NCBI RefSeq assembly: GCF_029637485.1
Contig: NZ_CP069128.1
Location: 806,001 to 870,000 of the forward strand
From: Sphingomonas sp. LHG3406-1
GTDB taxonomy: Bacteria > Pseudomonadota > Alphaproteobacteria > Sphingomonadales > Sphingomonadaceae
Length of the DNA: 64,000 bases
Direction: 5' to 3'
The first letter of the stretch is position 1, and each line of letters opens with the position of its first letter. Below the pieces are notes generated by a model. It did not search any database, was not told the DNA's origin, and worked only from the letters and a program-made list of their open reading frames with translations. This document shows, piece after piece, positions 52,666-60,728 of the stretch. Position numbers and translations under genes: made by a program.

Positions 52666-54143
52666 CCGGCCCGCTCCGCAACGTGCTGATCGTTGGCGGC
52701 GGGATCGAGGCCGCGACGGTCGCAATCGCGCTGCGCCGGGCGCTTCCGACCGAAATCGATGTACTCTTGCTGCGCGCCGACGAGGATCCGCTCATCCCGG
52801 CAGTCGTCGCCAGCCTGCCCGGCATCCGTCTGTTCCATGCCGACATCGGCGTGGACGAAGCCGCACTGTTACGCGCCGGCAACGCCAGCTTCTCGCTCGG
52901 CACGGCGATGAGTGGCTGGACCGCGACCGGCGCGGCGAGCTTTGCGCCGTTCGGCGACGTCGGTGCGACGATCGAGGGCGTGCCCTTCCACCAGCATGTC
53001 GCACGGCTCCGCGCGGCAGGCCACCAACTACGCCCGACGAACTATAGTGTCGCGACGCTGATGGCGCAGGCCAGCCGATTCGCACATCCGTCCAACGATC
53101 CGGCATCGCCCCTGTCGACCTTCAGCTACGCGCTTCATCTCGAACGGGACGCTTATGCCGCCCACCTGCTCGGCGAGGCTGTGCAGGCAAGGTTGAAGAT
53201 CGTGCCGGGCGTCTTCGGACGAGTGCGGTGCGACGAGAAGTCGTTCGCGCGGGTTGAGACGGACCGCGGCGAAAAGATCGAGGCCGACCTGATCATCGAT
53301 GCGACAGGCGGCGCAGCGCGGATCATCGGCAGCCTGCCGGACCGCGAGCGGCACGACTGGGGCGCATGCCTGCCGGTCGACCGCCTGCTGACCTGGACGT
53401 GGAACGACAACGCGGAGCCCCTGCCCTACGATCACCTCGCCGCGCACCCGGCCGGCTGGCAGCGGAGCCTTTCCGGAGCAGCACGCGTCGCCGAACTGTT
53501 CGGCTATTCGAGCAAGCATCTCCCGGACTCGGAGGCTGTCCAGATAACCAATGCGCCGGGCGCGCATCCCGTGGCCTTCCACCCCGGCCGCGAAGCGCAG
53601 CCGTGGCGCGGCAATGTGATCGCGGTCGGCAATGCGGCGGCTATCATTGAGCCGGGCGCTTGCCTTGGTCTTGAACTACTGCACAACCAGATCAGGCGCT
53701 TGCTCCGCCTCTTCCCGGCAAGCCTAGAGCTGGCCGTCGAGCGCCAGGAATATGTCCGCGAAAGCGGCGCCGAACTCGACCGAGCACGCGACATGAGCCT
53801 CGTTGGATATATACTGAGTGGGCGCTCGGGACAGCCTTTCTGGGACGACGCCAGGACCATCTCGCAACCGGCGGAGCTCGCCGCGAAGATTGCGTTGTTC
53901 CAGAGCTGCGGGCGCGTGCCGCTGCTGGATGGCGATGACCTTGCCGAGGCAGAGTGGGCCACCATGTTCGAGAATCTCGGCCTTCGCCAAGAGCGCCATG
54001 CCGCGCTTGCCGAAGCCGTGTCGGTGGAGCGGATGACAGCCATGCTGGCGCGCATGCGTGAGGCCATGATCCGGGCGATCGCCCCTCTGCCCCGGCACGG
54101 CGCCTATCTGGCGAGCTTCTCCGGCAGGGTGGCCGCGGCGTGA
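52662..54143 (+). CDS. degenerate tryptophan-halogenase-like paralogue 2
   Basis: 493-residue paralogue of the flanking halogenases that has lost their catalytic signatures. The catalytic Lys position is Ser78 (ASFSLGTAM), WxWxIP is replaced by GWQRSLSGA, GVGEAT is absent (LIPAVVASLPG) and EPLEST reads EPGACLG. The FAD motif start GGGIEAAT is partly kept, as is VIAVGNAAAIIEP. The frame is full length, without stops and coupled to both neighbours (ATGA upstream, GTGA downstream), so it is maintained and not a fresh pseudogene. It may be a non-catalytic partner or regulator of the active paralogues, or may bind a different ligand. Confidence 0.8.
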   Translation: MTGPLRNVLIVGGGIEAATVAIALRRALPTEIDVLLLRADEDPLIPAVVASLPGIRLFHADIGVDEAALLRAGNASFSLGTAMSGWTATGAASFAPFGDVGATIEGVPFHQHVARLRAAGHQLRPTNYSVATLMAQASRFAHPSNDPASPLSTFSYALHLERDAYAAHLLGEAVQARLKIVPGVFGRVRCDEKSFARVETDRGEKIEADLIIDATGGAARIIGSLPDRERHDWGACLPVDRLLTWTWNDNAEPLPYDHLAAHPAGWQRSLSGAARVAELFGYSSKHLPDSEAVQITNAPGAHPVAFHPGREAQPWRGNVIAVGNAAAIIEPGACLGLELLHNQIRRLLRLFPASLELAVERQEYVRESGAELDRARDMSLVGYILSGRSGQPFWDDARTISQPAELAAKIALFQSCGRVPLLDGDDLAEAEWATMFENLGLRQERHAALAEAVSVERMTAMLARMREAMIRAIAPLPRHGAYLASFSGRVAAA

Positions 54144-55678
54144 GCGAGGCGGGCCCGCTCAGGCACATCGTCATCGTCGGCGGCGGGACGGCCGGCTGGA
54201 TGGCGGCGGCAGCGCTCGCCCGCCTGACCGTCACCGGCCTGCGCATCACCCTCGTCGAGTCCGATGCGATCGGGACGGTCGGAGTCGGCGAAGCCACCAT
54301 CCCGCCGATCCGCACCTTCAATGCGATGATCGGCCTCGACGAGAATGACTTCCTGCGACGCACCGGCGGGACGTTCAAGCTCGGCATCGAGTTTGTCGAC
54401 TGGTGGCGTAAGGGCACCCGCTACATGCATCCGTTCGGCCAGTTTGGCGGGGACATGGACGGGGTCAGCTTCCACCAATTCTGGCTCCGCCATGCCGAGG
54501 CGGTCGGAGTACCGTTCGAAGCGTTCAACCTGTGTGCCGTGGCGGCGCGGCTCGGCCGCTTCCAGCGTCCGGATCCGGACGTGCGCAAGGTGCAGTCGAC
54601 CCTCAACCACGCCTATCATTTCGACGCGGTCCGCTATGCCGAGCTGCTGCGCGAGCATGCTGAAGCGCGCGGAGTGGTCCGGCGCGAGGGCAGAATCGCC
54701 GCCGTTCCGCTTCACGGTGAGAACGGCTTCGTCGAGGCGGTCGTGCTCGACACCGGAGAGCGGATCGAGGGCGACCTATTCATTGATTGCTCGGGCTTCC
54801 GCGGCTTGCTGATCGAGGAGGCGCTCGGCAGCGGCTATGAGGATTGGAGACGGTGGCTGCCCTGCGATCGGGCAGTCGCGCTGCCCACTGTCGGCGACGC
54901 CAATCCCCTCCCCTACACGCGCGCAACCGCGCTCGCGGCAGGGTGGAGTTGGCGCATCCCGCTGCAGCATCGCAACGGCACCGGCTATGTCTATTGCAGT
55001 GCCGCGCTGAGCGACGATCAGGCGGCCGAAGTCATCACTTCACGGGCTGAGGGCGAGATCATCGGCGATCCGCGCTTGCTCCGCTTCACGCCGGGACGTC
55101 GGCGCAAGATGTGGAACCGCAATGTCGTCGCGCTCGGTCTTGCCAGCGGCTTCATCGAACCGCTGGAATCGACCAGTATCCACCTCATTCAGGCCGGCAT
55201 CTCGAAACTGCTCGCCATGCTTCCGGACCGCGGCTTCAACCCGGTGCTGGAGGAGGAGTATAACCGGCTGACCCAGCGTCAGATCGAGCAGGTTCGCGAC
55301 TTCGTCATCCTGCACTACAAGGCCAATGAGCGTTCCGACACGGACTTCTGGCGGCAGCTCGCAGGGATGCACATACCCGATGGTCTCATGGGTAAGATTA
55401 CCCTGTTCGAAGAGAATGGCAGGATCTTCCGGCACGAGGACGATCTGTTCAGCGAAGCGAGCTGGGTCGCCGTCATGCTCGGCCAGGGCGTCCGCCCCCG
55501 TCGCCTCGATCCGCTGGCAGCGACCGCCGGCAGCGCTGCCGACCAAGAGGAGACGCTGCGCCGAATTGGCCGTCTCATCCGCGGCGCTGCCGAGGTAATG
55601 CCGACGCATCGCCGCTATCTCGATCAACATCGCCACGCCGCCGGTCCGTTCCGGCGAGCAGGGCCAGCTTACGCCTGA
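54140..55678 (+). CDS. tryptophan-halogenase-like flavoprotein 3
   Basis: 512-residue family member with all signatures: GGGTAGWMAAAALA, GVGEATIP, Lys80 in GTFKLGIEF, GWSWRIP, and GFIEPLESTSIHLIQ. It starts with GTG at 54140 within the stop of paralogue 2. It is closest in layout to paralogue 4. No signal peptide. Proteins of this kind are encoded beside TonB receptors in sphingomonads, Caulobacter and Xanthomonas. Some such halogenases have been shown to brominate indole-type compounds in vitro, but their natural substrates are not known to me. Confidence 0.85.
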   Translation: MSEAGPLRHIVIVGGGTAGWMAAAALARLTVTGLRITLVESDAIGTVGVGEATIPPIRTFNAMIGLDENDFLRRTGGTFKLGIEFVDWWRKGTRYMHPFGQFGGDMDGVSFHQFWLRHAEAVGVPFEAFNLCAVAARLGRFQRPDPDVRKVQSTLNHAYHFDAVRYAELLREHAEARGVVRREGRIAAVPLHGENGFVEAVVLDTGERIEGDLFIDCSGFRGLLIEEALGSGYEDWRRWLPCDRAVALPTVGDANPLPYTRATALAAGWSWRIPLQHRNGTGYVYCSAALSDDQAAEVITSRAEGEIIGDPRLLRFTPGRRRKMWNRNVVALGLASGFIEPLESTSIHLIQAGISKLLAMLPDRGFNPVLEEEYNRLTQRQIEQVRDFVILHYKANERSDTDFWRQLAGMHIPDGLMGKITLFEENGRIFRHEDDLFSEASWVAVMLGQGVRPRRLDPLAATAGSAADQEETLRRIGRLIRGAAEVMPTHRRYLDQHRHAAGPFRRAGPAYA

Positions 55679-55688
55679 GGAGCCTCTC

Positions 55689-57230
55689 GTGACCGATCAT
55701 CGCATTCGCAGCATCGTCATCGTCGGCGGCGGCACCGCTGGATGGATGAGCGCCGCCACGCTCGCCAAGATCCTGACCACGGAATATTGCTCGATCACCC
55801 TCGTTGAGTCCGACGAGATCGGTATCATCGGGGTCGGCGAAGCAACCATCCCGCAAATGGCGACCTTCAATCGCATGCTGGAAATCGACGAAGACGAGTT
55901 CATCCGGCAGACCAAGGGCACGTTCAAGCTCGGCATCCAGTTCGTCAACTGGGGGAAGCAGGGGCACGTCTACTTCCACCCGTTCGGAAGCTACGGCCTC
56001 AACATGCAAGGCGTGTCGTTCCACAGCCATTGGCTGCGCCTGCACCAGCTTGGCGAAGCGCCGCGTCTCGATGAATGGTCGCTGCCGGCCTATGCGGCGG
56101 AGCGCGGCAAATTCATGCGTCCGTTCGACGCCGGCAATTCGCCGCTGTCCACCATCTCCTATGCCTATCATTTCGACGCCGGCCTCTACGCCCGCTACCT
56201 CCGCTCCTATTCCGAGGAGCGCGGAGTGGTACGGCAGGAAGGCAAGATCGTCGATGTCACGCTGCGCGGCGAGGATGGCTTCGTCGAGAGCATCACGCTT
56301 GAGGACGGCCGCAAGATCGAGGCCGATCTGTTTATCGATTGCTCGGGCTTTCGCGGCCTGCTGATCGAAAAGGCGCTGAAGAGCGGCTACGAGGATTGGT
56401 CCAAGTGGCTGCCCTGCAATCGCGCCATCGCCATCCCCTGCGAGAGCGTCGAGGAGATTGCGCCTTACACACGCTCGACCGCGCACAAGGCCGGCTGGCA
56501 GTGGCGCATTCCGCTGCAGCATCGCATCGGCAACGGCCATGTCTTCTGCAACGAGTTCATGAGCGACGACGAGGCGGCGGACATCCTGCTCGGCAACCTC
56601 GATGGGCGGCCGCTGGCCGACCCGCGCGTGGTGCCATTCAAGACCGGCCGCCGGCGTGAGACCTGGGTCAAGAACTGCGTCTCGCTGGGGCTCGCGGCCG
56701 GATTCCTCGAGCCGCTGGAATCGACCAGCATCTGGCTTGTCCAGAGCGGTCTGTCGCGGCTGATGACGATGTTCCCGGACCGCACCTTCCAGCAGGCAGA
56801 CATCGACCGCTACAACCGCATCGTCGCCAACGAATATGAGATCGTCCGCGACTTCCTCATCCTGCACTACAATGCGACCGAGCGGGATGACACGGAGTTC
56901 TGGAAATATTGCCAGAACATCGAGCTGCCCGACCGGCTGGCCGAGAAGTACCGCGTATACCGGGCCTATGGTCGGACCTTCCGCGAGAATGATGAGCTGT
57001 TCAACGATACCAGCTGGTTCGCGGTGATGGTCGGCCAGTTGATGAAGGCGAGGACCTACGATCCAGTCGCCGACATCATGCCGCTGGAGGAAACGAGGCG
57101 GCGGCTGCGACACATCGCCGGCGCGGTCGAGAAGAGCGCCGACTATATGCCGACGCACAAGCAGTTCCTGCTGGAGCATTGCGCCGCGCCCGAGCTGCTC
57201 GACACCGTCTCGCGCGACCGAGCCGCCTGA
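55689..57230 (+). CDS. tryptophan-halogenase-like flavoprotein 4
   Basis: 513-residue family member with GGGTAGWMSAATLA, GVGEATIP, Lys80 in GTFKLGIQF, GWQWRIP and GFLEPLESTSIWLVQ. It starts with GTG at 55689, 10 bp after paralogue 3, preceded by AGGAG. Its stop overlaps the GH43 start by one base (TGATG), so it is translated in step with a xylan-degrading enzyme. This physical link is the strongest evidence that the halogenase set belongs to the carbohydrate response. Confidence 0.85.
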   Translation: MTDHRIRSIVIVGGGTAGWMSAATLAKILTTEYCSITLVESDEIGIIGVGEATIPQMATFNRMLEIDEDEFIRQTKGTFKLGIQFVNWGKQGHVYFHPFGSYGLNMQGVSFHSHWLRLHQLGEAPRLDEWSLPAYAAERGKFMRPFDAGNSPLSTISYAYHFDAGLYARYLRSYSEERGVVRQEGKIVDVTLRGEDGFVESITLEDGRKIEADLFIDCSGFRGLLIEKALKSGYEDWSKWLPCNRAIAIPCESVEEIAPYTRSTAHKAGWQWRIPLQHRIGNGHVFCNEFMSDDEAADILLGNLDGRPLADPRVVPFKTGRRRETWVKNCVSLGLAAGFLEPLESTSIWLVQSGLSRLMTMFPDRTFQQADIDRYNRIVANEYEIVRDFLILHYNATERDDTEFWKYCQNIELPDRLAEKYRVYRAYGRTFRENDELFNDTSWFAVMVGQLMKARTYDPVADIMPLEETRRRLRHIAGAVEKSADYMPTHKQFLLEHCAAPELLDTVSRDRAA

Positions 57231-58912
57231 TGCGCCGCCCGTCCCTTGTGCTGGCGATTGCCTCGGCCTCGCTTGTTAGCGCTCCCACGGCTGCTTCGGC
57301 CAACCCGGCGGAGTTCGACTGGTTCGAATATCGCGGTGATGATGCCCTGCCCCGACCTGTACCGGGGCAATATGCCAACCCGATCCTCGCCGGCTTCTAC
57401 CCGGATCCGAGCATCACCCGCGCGGGCGATGATTATTATCTCGTCACCTCGACCTTCGCTTACTTCCCGGGCCTGCCGATCTTCCACAGCCGCGACCTCG
57501 TGAACTGGCGGCAGATCGGCAATGCGATCGATCGGCCGGACATGGTCGATTTTGGCAAGCTTGGCTTGTCGCGCGGGCTGTTCGCGCCCGCCATCGAATA
57601 TCACCAGGGTACTTTTTACATCCTCAACACCTGCGTCGATTGCGGCGACAACTTCGTCATCACGGCCAAGGACCCGCGCGGCCCCTGGTCGAAGCCCTCC
57701 TGGTTGCCCGACCTTAAGGGCGGGATCGATCCGTCGCTCTTCTTCGACGAAGACGGCAGCGCGTGGGTCATCAACAATGGTCCGCCAATCGGCACCCCGC
57801 GCTACGACGGACATCGGGCGCTGTGGCTGCAGCGCTTTGATCCGAAGACGCTCAAGACCTTTGGCGAGCGGACGATGCTGCTCGACGGCGGCGTAAAGCC
57901 CGAAACCAATCCCATCTGGATCGAGGGGCCGCACATCTTCCGCAAGGACGGCTGGTATTATCTTCTGGCGGCGGAGGGCGGCACCGCGGAGGGCCATTCC
58001 CAGGTGATGCTCCGCTCGAAGTCGGTGACCGGTCCCTACACGCCCAATCCCAACAATCCGATCCTCACCCAGCGCGACCTGCCGCGCGATCGAGCTCGCC
58101 CGATCACCTCGGCGGGCCATGCCGATTTCGTGACGACTCGCAATGGCGAATGGTGGGCGACCTTCCTTGCGGTCCGGCCCTACACCGGCGACTATTATAA
58201 CACGGGCCGCGAGACCTTCCTCATGCCCGTTCGCTGGGAGAATGGCTGGCCCCGCATCACCGCGCCGGGCGAGGTCATCCCGTGGGTGCACGCCAGGCCC
58301 GGCCTTCCGGCATCTGCTGCCGCGCCGACGACTGGCCCGTTACGGGTGCGTGAGGAATTCGACCGCGCGGCCCTGCCGCTCGATTGGCTCATGATGCGCA
58401 ACCCGCAGGGCCGCTGGTGGCGGGCGGAAGAGGGCCGACTGAAGCTAGAACCGCGGGCGACCGGCCTCGGCGACAATGGCAATCCGTCCTTCCTGGCGCG
58501 GCGGCAGCAGCACCAGAATGCCTCGGCGACCACGGCGATACGCCCAGACTCGGTGACGCGCGGAACGGAAGCGGGACTGGTCGCGCTGCAGAGCGACGAA
58601 TATTGGTTCGCGATTCTGCTCGGCCGAGATGCCGCCGGCCGCGCCACTGTGACTCTCCGCGGTCGCGAGGGGCCGGAGCAGCCGGCGGGCGGCGTCGAAC
58701 TGGCACGGCAGCCACTCGCCAATGGCGCCCGCCCCGCCGAGCTGCGGATCACCGCGCGGGCGGACAGATATGATTTCGCCTGGCGGCAGGGCGGCGGTTG
58801 GCGCACGCTCCGGCGCGATGTCGATGGCACCGTGCTCAGCACCAAGCGGGCCGGCGGTTTCGTCGGTGCCGTGTTCGGCCTCTACGCCCACCAACCGAAG
58901 GGGCGTCCCTGA
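57230..58912 (+). CDS. GH43 beta-xylosidase/alpha-arabinofuranosidase-type enzyme
   Basis: 560-residue secreted family 43 enzyme. The signal peptide ends about ASAN. The five-bladed propeller contains the base Asp59 (FYPDPSITRAG), the pKa-tuning Asp167 (GGIDPSLFFDEDG) and the acid Glu232 (IWIEGPHIFRKDGWYY). A C-terminal beta-sandwich (about residues 385-555, starting LRVREEFDRAALPLDW) is the domain common in xylosidase-type GH43 enzymes. The ATG at 57230 overlaps the halogenase stop. Expected action: release of xylose or arabinose from xylo-oligosaccharides. Which of the two cannot be settled from sequence alone. Confidence 0.88.
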   Translation: MRRPSLVLAIASASLVSAPTAASANPAEFDWFEYRGDDALPRPVPGQYANPILAGFYPDPSITRAGDDYYLVTSTFAYFPGLPIFHSRDLVNWRQIGNAIDRPDMVDFGKLGLSRGLFAPAIEYHQGTFYILNTCVDCGDNFVITAKDPRGPWSKPSWLPDLKGGIDPSLFFDEDGSAWVINNGPPIGTPRYDGHRALWLQRFDPKTLKTFGERTMLLDGGVKPETNPIWIEGPHIFRKDGWYYLLAAEGGTAEGHSQVMLRSKSVTGPYTPNPNNPILTQRDLPRDRARPITSAGHADFVTTRNGEWWATFLAVRPYTGDYYNTGRETFLMPVRWENGWPRITAPGEVIPWVHARPGLPASAAAPTTGPLRVREEFDRAALPLDWLMMRNPQGRWWRAEEGRLKLEPRATGLGDNGNPSFLARRQQHQNASATTAIRPDSVTRGTEAGLVALQSDEYWFAILLGRDAAGRATVTLRGREGPEQPAGGVELARQPLANGARPAELRITARADRYDFAWRQGGGWRTLRRDVDGTVLSTKRAGGFVGAVFGLYAHQPKGRP

Positions 58913-60702
58913 TGCCATTGACAGTATTTGCCATCGCCGGGCTGCTCGGCATTGCTCCCGTCGCCGACGCTTCGGCTGGCATCAGGCTCAACCAGGTCGG
59001 CTTCACGCCGGGGGCGCGGAAGGTAGCGGTGCTGCCGAGCACGTCGCTTACGCCCCTGCCCTGGACCATCGTCGACGAAGCGGGGAAGGTCCGGGCGACG
59101 GGCACGACCGTCCCGTTCGGCGCGGACCGCTGGTCCGGTGAAGCGGTGCACCGCATCGACTTCACCTCGCTGGCAAAGAGCGGTCGCTACACGCTGACGG
59201 CCCTCGGTCGGTCGAGCCGGCCGTTCACCCTGTCCAGTGACGCCAACGATCGGCTTCCGGTCGACGCGCTCGCCTTCTTCTACCACCAGCGTGCCGGGAC
59301 ACCGATCGAGGCATCCATCGTCGGCGCGACTTGGGCACGTCCTGCCGGACACCGCCCGGAAGTCGCCACCTGCGTCTGGGGCAAGGACCCCCATGGAAAT
59401 GACTGGCCCGGCTGCGACTGGACGCTGGACGTCACCGGCGGCTGGTATGACGCAGGCGACCACGGCAAATATGTCGTGAACGGCGGAATCGCTCTGTGGA
59501 CCTTGCTCAACCTCCAGGAGCGCCAGCCGACGGCCTTCCCTGACGGCTCCGCCCTGCTGCCGGAGCGCGGCAATGGCGTACCCGATCTCCTGGACGAAGC
59601 ACGCTACCAGCTCGAATTCTTCCTCAGAATGCAGGTCCCAAACGGTGCGCGCATCAGCGTTCCGGTCGGTACCAAGCGTGCCGGCCCCGGCATGGTCATG
59701 ACCAGCATCGACGCATCCGGCATGGTCCACCACAAGGTCGCCGGCGAGCGCTGGACCGGGATACCGATGCGGCCCGATCAGGATCCGGAAAAGCGCCAGC
59801 TGTTCGCACCGACGACCGGGGCGACCCTGAACTTCGCGGCCGTCACGGCGCAGTGCGCGCGTCTGTGGCGCGGGATCGACCGCCTCTTCGCCGACCGCTG
59901 CCTCGCCGCGTCAAGGCGGGCCTTCGCCGCGGCCCAACGCAACCCGCAGGTCTATGCCGTCGCCGACTTCACAGGCAGTGGCGGCTATGGCGATGACAAC
60001 CTGGACGACGAATTCTTCTGGGCCGCGGCCGAACTCGCCACCACTACCGGGGAGCGCGCCTATCGTGCGCAGGTTGACCGGTCGCCCATCCTTCGCGCGC
60101 CGATCGCGGGGGAGCCGAACTGGGGCAATACGGCGGTGCTTGGGCTCATCACCCTCGCCGGAGACAGGAGGCACGGCGCAAGCGTGCGGCGAGCCATCAT
60201 CGCGGCCGCCGACCGCTTTGTCGCCGAGACCAGGCGGGTCGGCTATGCAATCCCCTTCGCGCCCGAGGGAGGATATGCCTGGGGGTCGACCTCGAACCTC
60301 CTCAACCGCTCGATGATGCTGGCGATTGCCCATGATTCGACGGGCAGACGCGCCTATCTCGACGCGGTCACCGACAGCATGGACTTCCTGCTCGGGCGCA
60401 ATCCGCTCGACCGCTCGTTTGTCACTGGTTACGGCGCGCGCCCCGTCCGCAACCCGCACCACCGCTTCTGGGCCAACCTGCCCGACCGCGGCTTTCCGCC
60501 GCCGCCGCCCGGCGTGATCGCGGGCGGTCCAAATAGCCAGAACAGCCCGCGCGCCGACGAGCCGGTCGGCCCACTCAAGGGCTGCGCGCCGCAGACCTGC
60601 TGGGTGGACGACATCGGCTCCTTCACCACCAACGAGGTCGCGATCAACTGGAACGCGCCACTCGTGTGGGTTTCGGCCTGGCTGAAGGAGAAGGGGCGCT
60701 AG
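58912..60702 (+). CDS. GH9 glycoside hydrolase with N-terminal Ig-like (CelD_N) domain
   Basis: 596-residue secreted enzyme. Signal peptide (MPLTVFAIAGLLGIAPVADA), then an Ig-like CelD_N domain (IRLNQVGFTPGARKVAVL to about residue 105), then the (alpha/alpha)6 GH9 barrel. Catalytic Asp180 and Asp183 lie in GGWYDAGDHGKY, and the general acid Glu575 in FTTNEVAINWN. A substrate-cleft motif NPHHRFWA is also present. GH9 enzymes cut beta-1,4-glucan or glucosides; within a xylan set it may handle mixed hemicellulose such as glucomannan or cello-oligosaccharides. The ATG overlaps the GH43 stop by one base, completing a tightly coupled six-gene operon. Confidence 0.88.
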   Translation: MPLTVFAIAGLLGIAPVADASAGIRLNQVGFTPGARKVAVLPSTSLTPLPWTIVDEAGKVRATGTTVPFGADRWSGEAVHRIDFTSLAKSGRYTLTALGRSSRPFTLSSDANDRLPVDALAFFYHQRAGTPIEASIVGATWARPAGHRPEVATCVWGKDPHGNDWPGCDWTLDVTGGWYDAGDHGKYVVNGGIALWTLLNLQERQPTAFPDGSALLPERGNGVPDLLDEARYQLEFFLRMQVPNGARISVPVGTKRAGPGMVMTSIDASGMVHHKVAGERWTGIPMRPDQDPEKRQLFAPTTGATLNFAAVTAQCARLWRGIDRLFADRCLAASRRAFAAAQRNPQVYAVADFTGSGGYGDDNLDDEFFWAAAELATTTGERAYRAQVDRSPILRAPIAGEPNWGNTAVLGLITLAGDRRHGASVRRAIIAAADRFVAETRRVGYAIPFAPEGGYAWGSTSNLLNRSMMLAIAHDSTGRRAYLDAVTDSMDFLLGRNPLDRSFVTGYGARPVRNPHHRFWANLPDRGFPPPPPGVIAGGPNSQNSPRADEPVGPLKGCAPQTCWVDDIGSFTTNEVAINWNAPLVWVSAWLKEKGR

Positions 60703-60713
60703 GACGGCGCCCC
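60693..60713. terminator. hairpin terminator between convergent GH9 and GH3 genes
   Basis: 7-bp stem GGGGCGC/GCGCCCC with a 7-base loop, extendable outward by GAGA/TCTC pairs. It includes the GH9 stop codon in its loop and lies 16 bp before the GH3 stop on the other strand, so it can end both messages. Confidence 0.6.
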
Positions 60714-60728
60714 TCTCCTCCCGATCGC

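Noticed and set aside
57274..57285. TTAGCGCTCC sequence resembling half of the xylan operator
   Set aside because: It lies within the GH43 signal-peptide codons and matches on one side only; probably chance.
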